Of a stretch of 40,831 nucleotides of DNA, positions 12,466 to 18,838 are shown one piece after another. Each line of letters begins with the position of its first letter. The first letter of the stretch is position 1. This DNA is from a virus: IMG/VR virus record IMGVR_UViG_3300022690_000365, positions 1 through 40,831 of that record. The stretch is one strand, 5' to 3'. The position numbers and the translations under genes are program-made. The notes under the pieces were generated by a model. That model saw only the letters and a list, made by a program, of their open reading frames with translations. It searched no databases and had not been told where the DNA came from.

Positions 12466-12726
12466 ATGAAACCAACTAAAAAAGAAAAAGATTTCCACCT
12501 TGACGTAATGAGTCAGGGTTGTTGTGTATGTGGGCTAGAGAGTATTTTCCACCACGTAAGTCTCCCTTCTGGCTGTGATAGACGTAATCATTACTGGGGA
12601 GCCGCACTGTGCGACATACATCATAGGGAATACCATACTGTATATGCCACGGTTGAGAGATTCGAGGAAGAGTATGATGTTAATCTAATAACAGAAGCAA
12701 TTAGGAATTATTGGAGTAGACAATGA
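12466..12726 (+). CDS. HNH/Ref-like endonuclease, 86 aa
   Basis: The 86 residues contain a CCVCG knuckle, FHHVS, a DRRNHYWGAALC segment and DIHHREYH. This Cys/His arrangement with the paired HH motifs is that of the Ref/DUF968-type beta-beta-alpha metal nucleases found near ninB in phages. Such enzymes act on recombination intermediates. Translation is probably controlled by the pseudoknot just upstream. The stop overlaps the NinB start (ATGA-type). Confidence 0.75.
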   Translation: MKPTKKEKDFHLDVMSQGCCVCGLESIFHHVSLPSGCDRRNHYWGAALCDIHHREYHTVYATVERFEEEYDVNLITEAIRNYWSRQ

Positions 12727-13109
12727 AGAGAACAGTTAAAACGCCAAGCGAATTAGACAACCTTCTTATGGGATTAGCCCAATTAAGCTTTGAAAAACAT
12801 GGATGGGATATTTCCTGGGGAAAAGAGAAGAATAAAAGAACACTCTCTCAAAATAACCTGTATCATAAATGGTTAGATATTATTGCCAGGCATATAGGGT
12901 ATGATCATGACGAAATGGGGCAAACAATGATGAAGCATTTAATTCCTCCCACACATGAGGTTAAGCTTCCTTGTGGTATAATGGACCAAAGATGGTCAAC
13001 AACTAAGCTCACAGTACCGCAAATGACAGATTACATGGATAAAATTGATAGATGGGCAGCAGGAGAGGGGATTTTTTTACCCCACCCCATAGACCTACAG
13101 AAACACTAA
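12723..13109 (+). CDS. ninB: NinB/Orf-family recombination protein
   Basis: The 128-residue length and the block KRTLSQNNLYHKWLDIIARHIG, with an Arg/Leu pattern and conserved QNxxYHxW, identify the NinB (lambda Orf) family. It binds single-stranded DNA and SSB and promotes loading of the annealing protein, fitting its operon with the Rad52-like protein. The central region carries a DQRWSTTKLT motif, also usual in the family. It is the last gene of the rightward operon. Confidence 0.88.
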   Translation: MKRTVKTPSELDNLLMGLAQLSFEKHGWDISWGKEKNKRTLSQNNLYHKWLDIIARHIGYDHDEMGQTMMKHLIPPTHEVKLPCGIMDQRWSTTKLTVPQMTDYMDKIDRWAAGEGIFLPHPIDLQKH

Positions 13110-13178
13110 ATAAATCATAATACCAATTACAGATAAAGTACTAAACCATACCATGTATCTTAGTGTTGCTACAAACAT
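13095..13178 (-). CDS. Small membrane peptide, 27 aa
   Basis: A strong site, GGAGAATTAAA, precedes the ATG at 13178. The 27 residues are one hydrophobic helix (MVWFSTLSVIGIMIYLVFL) after a short MFVATLRY start. It overlaps the convergent end of ninB by 15 bases and is the last frame of the leftward accessory operon. Confidence 0.5.
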   Translation of the reverse strand: MFVATLRYMVWFSTLSVIGIMIYLVFL

Positions 13179-13179
13179 T

Positions 13180-13365
13180 TTAATTCTCCGTTCGTTTGTT
13201 TAACTCAGTAAATGCTTTATTCGCGGCAACAACGTTCTGACCTTGGGTTTTGTATTTATGAAATCTAATCTCACAAACATCGTTCTTAAGGCGAACACCA
13301 ACAGGGTCTACATTTAATGTGGTATCTTTTCCAACACGGTAAAATTCAATAGTTGATGCACTCAT
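13180..13365 (-). CDS. Unrecognised protein, 61 aa
   Basis: This 61-residue protein has a beta-rich first half (TIEFYRVGKDTTLNV, VCEIRFHKYK) and a helical end (NKAFTELNKRTEN). It lies directly downstream of the RHH gene. No motif is recognised. Confidence 0.6.
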   Translation of the reverse strand: MSASTIEFYRVGKDTTLNVDPVGVRLKNDVCEIRFHKYKTQGQNVVAANKAFTELNKRTEN

Positions 13366-13366
13366 C

Positions 13367-13537
13367 TTAAAATTCCAATTCGTTTAATGATTGTTCAATA
13401 CACTGAGCCGCGATAAATGAAATGCTTTGTCCCGTTTCTTTAGATATTTCTTCTAATTTTTCACGGGTTTCAATTTTAACTTTTACGCCGACTAAAACTT
13501 TATTAAGGTTTTTATTTGTTAATTTCCATTTAGCCAC
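13367..13537 (-). CDS. Ribbon-helix-helix (Arc/MetJ-like) protein, 56 aa, GTG start
   Basis: A GTG at 13537 follows GGAGAAAG. The 56-residue product has the Arc/MetJ layout: a basic N-terminal arm (KWKLTNKNLNK), a beta strand (VLVGVKVKIETRE), helix 1 (EKLEEISKETG) and helix 2 (SISFIAAQCIEQSLNELE). It would bind DNA as a dimer and probably regulates this accessory operon. It overlaps the end of the RMF-like gene by 8 bases. A more convincing RHH than the one at 10222-10383. Confidence 0.75.
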   Translation of the reverse strand: MAKWKLTNKNLNKVLVGVKVKIETREKLEEISKETGQSISFIAAQCIEQSLNELEF

Positions 13538-13748
13538 AATCTTTCTCCATCATTGATTTGGCAATTCCCCAACCATGTTCCCATTCTTGCCATTCGCTGC
13601 TTTCCTCGACGTGTGGGTTTGGACCTTCGCCACCATCAACACAGTGCTTATATCCTTCTGCATGGGCTTCAATTTCAGCAACAGTGTATTTACTGCGCCA
13701 TTCAGTAATATTTTTGGTATGTACGCTCGTTTGATTTTGGTTTGACAT
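13530..13748 (-). CDS. RMF/CrpP-like small protein, 72 aa
   Basis: Residues about 15-70 follow the ribosome-modulation-factor/CrpP pattern: a helix with AEIEAHAEGYKHCVDGGEG, then NPH, then a second helix with SEWQEWEHGWGIA. In bacteria RMF dimerises and silences ribosomes; phage and plasmid relatives are poorly understood. The first eight residues, MSNQNQTS, are shared with other genes in this cluster and are probably a later-acquired 5-prime cassette. The assignment is a family resemblance, not proof of ribosome binding. Confidence 0.6.
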   Translation of the reverse strand: MSNQNQTSVHTKNITEWRSKYTVAEIEAHAEGYKHCVDGGEGPNPHVEESSEWQEWEHGWGIAKSMMEKDCG

Positions 13749-14089
13749 TATGAAATTCCTCTGGTCGCCGCTTGCCCGTAAGGCGCACCTCGTGTTTTTT
13801 GAGCCAACTCAATAATCGCTATTCGCTCTTTTTCGTCAATAGGTTCAAGATAACCTTCTTCCCATGCAAATATACATTCAATACCTTCTCCCCAATCAGA
13901 ATCAAATATATATCCCACTTTAGTGACAAGGGCAGCGCATCTGATATGATTTTTCCATGTATAAACATCATCGTATTTCAGTGTGGAAATTTCATATTTT
14001 TCTTTAGGTTCAATAATTCCCCCGCAATTACTGCAAGTATGCGCTTTTCTGGCTACCCGTTCTGTTGGGCCTGATATTGTCTCAACCAT
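13748..14089 (-). CDS. Zinc-ribbon phage protein, 113 aa
   Basis: The ATG at 14089 follows GGAAAGGATTG; a TTG two codons upstream is not needed. The 113-residue product has ARKAHTCSNCGGIIEPKEKY, then YTWKNHIRC, giving a CxxC plus H/C zinc site of a type widespread in phage hypotheticals. The second half is acidic and Trp-containing. Function unknown. Confidence 0.7.
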   Translation of the reverse strand: MVETISGPTERVARKAHTCSNCGGIIEPKEKYEISTLKYDDVYTWKNHIRCAALVTKVGYIFDSDWGEGIECIFAWEEGYLEPIDEKERIAIIELAQKTRGAPYGQAATRGIS

Positions 14090-14107
14090 TTTCAATCCTT
14101 TCCACGC

Positions 14108-14326
14108 TCATTTGATTTCCTTAGTTAGTTCTGAAACTTCTTTGTCCATAACTTCTGTTAAGGGTTTATACAATGGACACTCGATAGCATCACGCTCGTA
14201 AATAAATCCTCCGGCACTGTTCATCCTAACAAATGGCGGCAATGGATAATCACACATTCCCATTGATGCGCCTGTAATAGTTTTATTTTTGTAAAACACG
14301 CATTCTTTACATGATTTTTCGCTCAT
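14108..14326 (-). CDS. Cys-rich small phage protein, 72 aa
   Basis: The first 30 residues carry SCKECVFYKN and GMCDYPLPPF, followed by IECPLYKPL, making four cysteines in a CxxC plus C plus C pattern. Proteins with this N-terminal signature occur in many tailed phages. The C-terminal 20 residues form an acidic helix. The end overlaps the next gene's start by four bases. Confidence 0.65.
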   Translation of the reverse strand: MSEKSCKECVFYKNKTITGASMGMCDYPLPPFVRMNSAGGFIYERDAIECPLYKPLTEVMDKEVSELTKEIK

Positions 14327-14520
14327 CGGTTTTCCTTTTCAATTTTACGTAACTGGCTATCAACTTCTTTTTGGCGATCGCCATAATACCATCGAGCATC
14401 CCAACCACACAAAAAGGCTTCACCAGTTACAGGGTCAATTGAAACCGGCACACGAACATTATTGATATTAAGTGCATTCAAAGGCGTGGGCTTGATGCTC
14501 GTTTTAGTTTTATGTGCCAT
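14323..14520 (-). CDS. Unrecognised protein with shared N-terminal tag, 65 aa
   Basis: The ATG at 14520 follows GGAAAGTATTTCAA; an upstream in-frame ATG would include that site. The 65-residue product begins MAHKTKTSIK, a relative of the Gln-Thr-Ser tag, and continues with a beta-rich VRVPVSIDPVTGEAFLCG and a charged helical end. Function unknown. Confidence 0.6.
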   Translation of the reverse strand: MAHKTKTSIKPTPLNALNINNVRVPVSIDPVTGEAFLCGWDARWYYGDRQKEVDSQLRKIEKENR

Positions 14521-14860
14521 TTGAAATACTTTCCATTTCATCAAAGACTAAGAATGTGGCTTGAGGCTCTTTGACCTCATCTTCAATCTTAAAAAATAAA
14601 GCACCTTTAGTTTTTTTGATGGTTATTACCTTACCATCTGGGACGCTCCATAAATATTCATATACAGCTAAAGCAGATGATAGTTTTTTTCCTGATCTAC
14701 GGCTCATTTTTTGACTTTCTGGAACTCTTGCGTGCAATTCCTTAATAGTTAATCCTGTTGATAAACAAGCATCCGCTAACATGCGATCTTGCTTGGCCTG
14801 TGAGATTTGTTTTGCCCCATCAATAGGTTGCTTCTTATCGCTCGTTTGTGAACTACTCAT
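14510..14860 (-). CDS. Unrecognised protein with shared N-terminal tag, 116 aa
   Basis: The ATG at 14860 follows GAGAAGGTTTCAAATC. The 116-residue product begins MSSSQTSDKK, the copied tag, then has helices with a KELHARVP turn and a SRRSGKKLSSAL basic patch, then a beta-rich KVITIKKTKGALFFKI. The layout suggests a small DNA-binding domain, but I do not recognise a family. Confidence 0.6.
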   Translation of the reverse strand: MSSSQTSDKKQPIDGAKQISQAKQDRMLADACLSTGLTIKELHARVPESQKMSRRSGKKLSSALAVYEYLWSVPDGKVITIKKTKGALFFKIEDEVKEPQATFLVFDEMESISNGT

Positions 14861-15008
14861 GATTTGAAACCTTCTCTTGTTCTGGCGCTTCATCACAGTG
14901 ATTAATTTCTCCAATTGCCTCATTCTCTCTTGGAGTGCCGTTACAGTATTCACAAGCAAGATCGCTGTGCCCAAAATCTCTTTTAATATAATGGTGCGGG
15001 TTATTCAT
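14853..15008 (-). CDS. Small acidic protein with CxxC, 51 aa
   Basis: AAAGGAAACTTAA precedes the ATG at 15008. The 51-residue product contains CEYCNG and a later Cys, with several His residues, so weak metal binding is possible. It is acidic in the second half. It overlaps both neighbours by a few bases, a pattern typical of this operon. Confidence 0.55.
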   Translation of the reverse strand: MNNPHHYIKRDFGHSDLACEYCNGTPRENEAIGEINHCDEAPEQEKVSNHE

Positions 15009-15163
15009 TTAAGTTTCCTTTCTTGTTCTTCGGTTAAGGCCCAACCTCTATTTCTCATTTGCTTTAGAAGTTCTCCATAAGTCATTTCACCACCATTCAA
15101 ACCTATAATGTATTTTATTCTTGCTTCTAAAATAGGATTGATGCTCGTTTGTTTATTTTCCAT
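15005..15163 (-). CDS. Small helical protein with shared N-terminal tag, 52 aa
   Basis: The ATG at 15163 follows AGAAGGAAATTCCAA; the frame is open upstream but into the neighbouring gene. The 52-residue product starts MENKQTSINP, the shared tag, then a helical domain (LEARIKYIIGLNG, YGELLKQMRNRG) that may be a short helix-turn-helix. Function unknown. Confidence 0.6.
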   Translation of the reverse strand: MENKQTSINPILEARIKYIIGLNGGEMTYGELLKQMRNRGWALTEEQERKLK

Positions 15164-15500
15164 TTGGAATTTCCTTCTTATCAATCCAAGGGGACCAATC
15201 TTCTCCTTCGGGGTTAAAGTGGTCTTTCTCAACAACAGCTAAAGCCCTAATTATTACAGAAGCCTCGTGCAATAAATCTCTCTTATCATAATGAGCCATT
15301 CTGTCATCAAACTCACCCTTAAAACAAAGCGTGTATTTATCCTGTTCGATGGTTATATTTGCGCCGTTGTTCTCACCACAACAAAAAAAAGAATTAGGAC
15401 TTTGTATCAGCGAAAGGGAAAGGCAATCTTTCCGGCCTCTTGGGCATTTACCTGGGTAATACATTGTGAAGTTATCGCTCGTTTGATTTTGGTCTGACAT
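15153..15500 (-). CDS. Unrecognised protein with shared N-terminal tag, 115 aa
   Basis: The 115-residue product begins MSDQNQTSDN, nearly identical at DNA level to the RMF-like gene's start. It continues with CPRGRKDC, FFCCGENNG and a beta segment, then an acidic helical region with DWSPWIDKKE. The five Cys residues may bind metal. AAGGAAATTTAAA precedes the ATG. Confidence 0.6.
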   Translation of the reverse strand: MSDQNQTSDNFTMYYPGKCPRGRKDCLSLSLIQSPNSFFCCGENNGANITIEQDKYTLCFKGEFDDRMAHYDKRDLLHEASVIIRALAVVEKDHFNPEGEDWSPWIDKKEIPNGK

Positions 15501-15502
15501 TT

Positions 15503-16357
15503 TTAAATTTCCTTTTGAAAAAGATCTGTTTGATTTTGCTTTTTTGCAGCTGCGTCATTTAACCATAGGACTTCAATTCTTTTTTTAGCGCCATCAGCCA
15601 GCGCAGCCTTTTCTATTCTTACCCAATCGGGATATAATTCATTGTCATAAAGATCATGAGCATAACCAGACAAAACAACCATGCCTTCAAGGGAATGTAA
15701 AACCGTTGCTAGATCAATATGATCTTCATTGGTCATTTCATGTATATAACCTTTATTGGGCTTAATAGTTGAACCACACCTGGTATCATGGACATACGGG
15801 GGATCTACATAATGAAGTGTTTTAACACTGTCATGTTGCTTTAAAATATCTATGGCCGGTCTGTTTTCAATTACTATTCCTTTAAACCTAGATACTATTG
15901 CCGCCAAAGCATCAGGATAATTATTCCAATCATGCGCAGGGGTAGAACCGGAACGATTTGAATTTGCTCTAAATCCAGTTTGAACAGCGGCATTAACTCC
16001 ATTTGATCCAAACCCCATGAAAGACCTTATGACTAGCCTTCTAGCCTTCTCTAGTGGATCATCTGTTACCTCATGGGCTAATTTATGCTCATCACGGGCA
16101 AAGGGGGTCATTTTTAATTTATGAATTAATTTTTTGGCAAGGTTTTCATCTTGGATAACCCTAAAAAAGTTAACAACATCACCGTCAAGATCATTATAAA
16201 TCTCAGCGTATGAGCGTTTTTTTCTAATCATAACAGATCCGGCACCGCCATAAACCTCAGTATAAACTTGATGTGGTGGAAAATTCCCAAGGATCCAAGG
16301 AGCAAGCAACCACTTACCACCATGCCAGCGAAGCGCCGGACGTTTAAGCTTTCCGGC
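15503..16357 (-). CDS. dam: DNA adenine N6-methyltransferase, D12 (Dam) class
   Basis: The ATG at 16357 follows TGGAGGTATTC; an upstream start would overlap the membrane gene. In the 284 residues I see the D12-class order: PALRWHGGKWLLAPW at about 8-22, EVYGGAGSV (the SAM-binding FxGxG loop) at 35-43, and the catalytic YVDPPYV (DPPY at 186-189). It would methylate adenine in a short target, probably protecting phage DNA from restriction. The target cannot be told from sequence. It is adjacent to a serine recombinase gene. Confidence 0.9.
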   Translation of the reverse strand, partial: AGKLKRPALRWHGGKWLLAPWILGNFPPHQVYTEVYGGAGSVMIRKKRSYAEIYNDLDGDVVNFFRVIQDENLAKKLIHKLKMTPFARDEHKLAHEVTDDPLEKARRLVIRSFMGFGSNGVNAAVQTGFRANSNRSGSTPAHDWNNYPDALAAIVSRFKGIVIENRPAIDILKQHDSVKTLHYVDPPYVHDTRCGSTIKPNKGYIHEMTNEDHIDLATVLHSLEGMVVLSGYAHDLYDNELYPDWVRIEKAALADGAKKRIEVLWLNDAAAKKQNQTDLFQKEI

Positions 16358-16359
16358 CA

Positions 16360-16455
16360 TTATGAATACCTCCAAGCCACAATTGAGCCAGCGAGGAAAC
16401 AAAGACTTCCAAGGCAATAAAAACCATAAATAATATCTTTGATTTCTACAGTCAT
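16360..16455 (-). CDS. Small membrane peptide, 31 aa
   Basis: The start overlaps the recombinase stop as ATGA, and the frame ends two bases before the methylase start. The 31 residues carry one hydrophobic helix (YGFYCLGSLCFLAGSIVAW) and a short charged N-terminus. It is another member of this phage's set of tiny membrane proteins. Confidence 0.45.
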   Translation of the reverse strand: MTVEIKDIIYGFYCLGSLCFLAGSIVAWRYS

Positions 16456-17213
16456 TTTAGCTTCCAATCTTGATCATCACGTTCACACTCAAACACAAAC
16501 CTATCAACGGTTTCCTTGTCTGTTTCGAACTCTTTGTAAATAATTTTACGGGTCACACCAAACTTAATGGCCTTAAGAACATCCCATTTTTTCTGGAAAG
16601 GGAATCGGGTGTAAAAAGGTTCGCCCATTTTGAGATACTTAATATATCTATGAACAGTTTGATAATTCAGACCAACCAACTCACATAGAGGCCTTGTCTT
16701 TATATTAATGTCTTCTTTGCAGGCCACCAGCATTCCGTTCCATTGGTCCCTATCGAACGTTAAACGCCTTGTGCGATACCTGCCATCGGCTTTCGCCGCC
16801 CCAATACCGTCAACCGTTCTTTCACTGGTCACGTCTCGCTCCATCTGAGCCAACAAGGCCATCATTCCAAACATCATAGTACCCATAGGGGTTGTTGTAT
16901 CAAAAGGCTCTGTAAGGCTCTTAAAATGAACACCCCTTTTCTTTAAATCGTCGATTGTTTGAATAAGACCCAACGCAGAACGGCCTAGTCTATCAAGTTT
17001 ATAAACAACCAAGCAATCACCAAGTCGCAAACGCTTCAAAGCTAACTCATATTGTGGGCGTTTAGGTGCTAAGGCAGATAATTTTTCGTGGAAAATATGC
17101 TTCTCTTTTATCTTCGCATTACGAAGGGCGTTGATCTGCATGTTAAGGTTTTGGTCCTCTCTCGAAGTACGAGCATAACCGACCATTTCGCCTGTAAAAT
17201 TCTTTATAATCAC
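16452..17213 (-). CDS. Serine recombinase (resolvase/invertase family)
   Basis: The catalytic domain shows GYARTSREDQNLNMQ with Ser17 as nucleophile, DCLVVYKLDRLGRSALGLI at about 67-85 with the active-site arginines, and GTMMFGMMALLAQMERD, the oligomerisation helix. The C-terminal 80 residues hold a helix-turn-helix (LCELVGLNYQTVHRYIKYL) and an extra tail. The total, about 250 residues, is slightly longer than Hin/Gin or Tn3-type enzymes, and it is not a large integrase. It could resolve dimers, invert a segment or integrate. The start is a GTG at 17213; an ATG at 17186 is also possible. Confidence 0.85.
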   Translation of the reverse strand: MIIKNFTGEMVGYARTSREDQNLNMQINALRNAKIKEKHIFHEKLSALAPKRPQYELALKRLRLGDCLVVYKLDRLGRSALGLIQTIDDLKKRGVHFKSLTEPFDTTTPMGTMMFGMMALLAQMERDVTSERTVDGIGAAKADGRYRTRRLTFDRDQWNGMLVACKEDINIKTRPLCELVGLNYQTVHRYIKYLKMGEPFYTRFPFQKKWDVLKAIKFGVTRKIIYKEFETDKETVDRFVFECERDDQDWKLK

Positions 17214-17264
17214 TTCTATTCATCCTTTTTAGCAGTTATGAAATCACTTTATTTTTAGATGTGT

Positions 17265-17304
17265 AACACATTAGTGTTGACAAATCAAATGTATTCGGTG
17301 TATT
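17265..17304 (+). promoter_or_regulatory. Rightward promoter with overlapping palindromic operator
   Basis: TTGACA (17277-17282) is followed after 16 bases by TGTATT (17299-17304). A perfect inverted repeat AACAC-ATTA-GTGTT (17265-17278) covers the edge of the -35 box, and ATTAGTGT recurs at 17303. It drives the 17370-19788 operon. The divergent recombinase operon starts within 65 bases, so a repressor here could control both. A leftward promoter is less clear (TTGATT, 17 bases, TACACA). Confidence 0.6.
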
Positions 17305-17335
17305 AGTGTAATTAAGTTAGACGCACAATTAAAAC

Positions 17336-17353
17336 GCCCACTACTTAACGGGC
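17336..17353 (+). promoter_or_regulatory. Leader hairpin, ACGCCC family, member 1
   Basis: GCCC pairs with GGGC around a 10-base loop, preceded by AAAAC and followed by AATGGAAGGAAAG, then the ATG at 17370. The 5-prime arm ACGCCC is shared with hairpins at 17698, 18812 and 19310. Confidence 0.5.
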
Positions 17354-17369
17354 AATGGAAGGAAAGTAG

Positions 17370-17687
17370 ATGTTCACAGCTTATTGTTATTCAGAAGGCG
17401 ATGTATATTTTAGTGAAGATGGTAAGAATATTCCTAAGGGAGCTATCACTATAATGAAAGGGTATGAGCGGTTAATCCGCAAAATTGTTAAAGAGTTTTG
17501 TGTCATTGGGACTTTCGATGGTCAAAAAACCCCTTGCATTAAAGCAGTGAATGATATTGCCATGCTAAGTAAAGACGGAACCAATCCAGACCAAGAATTA
17601 CAAGGCGATGCTTTACGTGATTGGCTTATTGCCAGCAAAGAGTGTTACCCTGATAACGGGGTGTTCTTCACCGACTTTAAATACTAA
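17370..17687 (+). CDS. Unrecognised protein, 105 aa
   Basis: A 105-residue soluble protein with a beta-rich start (FTAYCYSEGDVYFSED), a helical middle containing KGYERLIRKIVKEF, and DALRDWLIASKECYPD near the end. It is the first gene of the rightward accessory operon, with GGAAGGAAAG upstream. No recognised motif. Confidence 0.65.
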   Translation: MFTAYCYSEGDVYFSEDGKNIPKGAITIMKGYERLIRKIVKEFCVIGTFDGQKTPCIKAVNDIAMLSKDGTNPDQELQGDALRDWLIASKECYPDNGVFFTDFKY

Positions 17688-17697
17688 CTTTAAACGC

Positions 17698-17711
17698 CCG
17701 CTTCAATGCGG
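17698..17711 (+). promoter_or_regulatory. Leader hairpin, ACGCCC family, member 2
   Basis: CCGC pairs with GCGG around TTCAAT, preceded by AAACGC and followed by TAACAAGGAAAC before the ATG at 17727. It is identical in stem and loop to the hairpin at 18812. Confidence 0.55.
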
Positions 17712-17726
17712 TAACAAGGAAACAAA

Positions 17727-17951
17727 ATGGCAAATAGCAGAACAGGCGAAATATATAATCCAGGTGTAATGGCATCTTTGTTGAAAGATCTTAAGCCTGG
17801 TGAAACTTTAGCTGACAAAGAAATCGTCGAAGTAACTGACGACCAGTACAAGATGATGGAGGGCATGACTTCCGATGAACGCAAAAAATATATGCGTAAT
17901 CAACCTTGCCCATGTGGAAGTAAAAAACGATTTAAATTTTGCTGCGAATAA
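17727..17951 (+). CDS. SEC-C motif protein, 74 aa
   Basis: Residues 59-73 are PCPCGSKKRFKFCC, an intact SEC-C zinc motif as found at the C-terminus of SecA and in many small proteins. The N-terminal 50 residues are mixed helix and beta without known motif. In SecA the motif binds zinc and SecB/ribosomes. A phage SEC-C protein could bind the same partners, but no direct evidence exists here. Confidence 0.85.
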   Translation: MANSRTGEIYNPGVMASLLKDLKPGETLADKEIVEVTDDQYKMMEGMTSDERKKYMRNQPCPCGSKKRFKFCCE

Positions 17952-17982
17952 TCTTCGCACTAGCTACCGATTGGAGAATGAT

Positions 17983-18249
17983 ATGTTTGGCTGGCCCAAA
18001 AAGAAACAAATCAAATTCACATTTGATTTTACTGATGTTGAAAAGGAAGAAATACAAAGAGATTATAAAACCCTTTGTACCAAAACTGAAAACAGACAGG
18101 TTTCAGGTCAAACACTAACTATATACGGCAAAACCCGACCACTAACAGTTGGTGATCTTTTCCACGTAAAAACACACAACGAAGAAGCAAAATGTTTTAT
18201 GCATAATATTTTGAGAGAAATAAGATTAGGACACATTAAATTAAAGTAA
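17983..18249 (+). CDS. Unrecognised protein, 88 aa
   Basis: I choose the ATG at 17983 after TTGGAGAATGAT; the frame is open upstream but inside the SEC-C gene. The 88-residue product is Lys-rich and has FTFDFTDVEKEEIQRDY, then beta segments (TLTIYGKTRPLTVGDLF) and a C-terminal helix. Family not recognised. Confidence 0.65.
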   Translation: MFGWPKKKQIKFTFDFTDVEKEEIQRDYKTLCTKTENRQVSGQTLTIYGKTRPLTVGDLFHVKTHNEEAKCFMHNILREIRLGHIKLK

Positions 18250-18262
18250 CACAGACGCCCGA

Positions 18263-18305
18263 TTTGTGTATCACGAACCAACAACAAAATAGTTTGTGTA
18301 TCATG
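18263..18305 (+). repeat. Short direct repeat in the leader of the 18344 gene
   Basis: TTTGTGTATCACG (18263-18275) recurs as TTTGTGTATCATG (18293-18305), each followed after a few bases by AACAACAAA. An ACACA/TGTGT hairpin includes the first copy. The leader (18250-18343) has no gene; it could be an operator or a translational control site. Confidence 0.5.
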
Positions 18306-18343
18306 GGTAGGTAAATATTAACAACAAACAAAGGAATTAAGAA

Positions 18344-18691
18344 ATGGATTACGCAGATAACTTTCAAGCAAAGACACCAGTTGAGAAGAACGGCACACTA
18401 GCAGGAGCCTCTTCTCTACCACAACAGGAACACCAGCTATCACATTTGCTTGGCATCCTTAACAACACTATCTCTCGGTACAATATGGCAATTAGTAGAT
18501 ATAGCATTATGAATAATCATTTAACTGGCGTTGGGAAAGAACAAGAATGTAGTGCCGTTGGTCTTAATGCATCGAATATGTGTGGCATAGTTTCCGAGCT
18601 TATTTTACGAGCTGAGGCTTTGCATGATTTATGTGCTGACCTTGACGAAAATAACAACCGTTTGAACAAGATAATTGTGGATGGTGAATAG
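18344..18691 (+). CDS. Unrecognised helical protein, 115 aa
   Basis: A 115-residue protein preceded by AAAGGAATTAAG. After a polar N-terminus (about 30 residues) it is almost wholly helical with regular Leu/Ile spacing (LSHLLGILNNTISRYNMAIS, LILRAEALHDLCADLDE), suggesting a coiled coil or helical bundle. Three Cys are present but not in a metal pattern. Function unknown. Confidence 0.65.
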   Translation: MDYADNFQAKTPVEKNGTLAGASSLPQQEHQLSHLLGILNNTISRYNMAISRYSIMNNHLTGVGKEQECSAVGLNASNMCGIVSELILRAEALHDLCADLDENNNRLNKIIVDGE

Positions 18692-18706
18692 TCCACACTA
18701 AATACC

Positions 18707-18787
18707 GTGGTCGGGTACTTCTTATGGTAGAGGGTTGTGTCTACCTAAAACATCTGGATTAGCACCTGTAAAGTTCCTCTCGACTAC
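18707..18787 (+). promoter_or_regulatory. Structured leader RNA before 18839
   Basis: The 147-nt gap after the previous gene can fold. The contiguous 3-prime strand CCTCTCGACTAC (18776-18787) pairs with AGAGG (18729-18733) and GTGGTCG (18707-18713, one G-U). An alternative CGGGTA/TACCCG stem and a GGTAG/CTACC hairpin are also possible. Mutually exclusive folds are the usual sign of a leader that switches. No known riboswitch could be confirmed. Confidence 0.45.
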
Positions 18788-18811
18788 CCGCGAATTTTAG
18801 TAAACAAACGC

Positions 18812-18825
18812 CCGCTTCAATGCGG
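18812..18825 (+). promoter_or_regulatory. Leader hairpin, ACGCCC family, member 3
   Basis: CCGC-TTCAAT-GCGG, the same as at 17698, preceded by AAACGC and followed by ATAGGAGGAAAC and the ATG at 18839. Confidence 0.55.
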
Positions 18826-18838
18826 ATAGGAGGAAACA

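Noticed and set aside
18707-18787. Purine riboswitch or tRNA-like element
   Set aside because: TCTACC, CACCTGTAAA and GACTA strings and a GG/CC loop pair recall the purine aptamer, and a 7-bp outer stem recalls a tRNA. But the expected P3 helix cannot be formed, the T-arm signature is absent and the anticodon stem has a mismatch.
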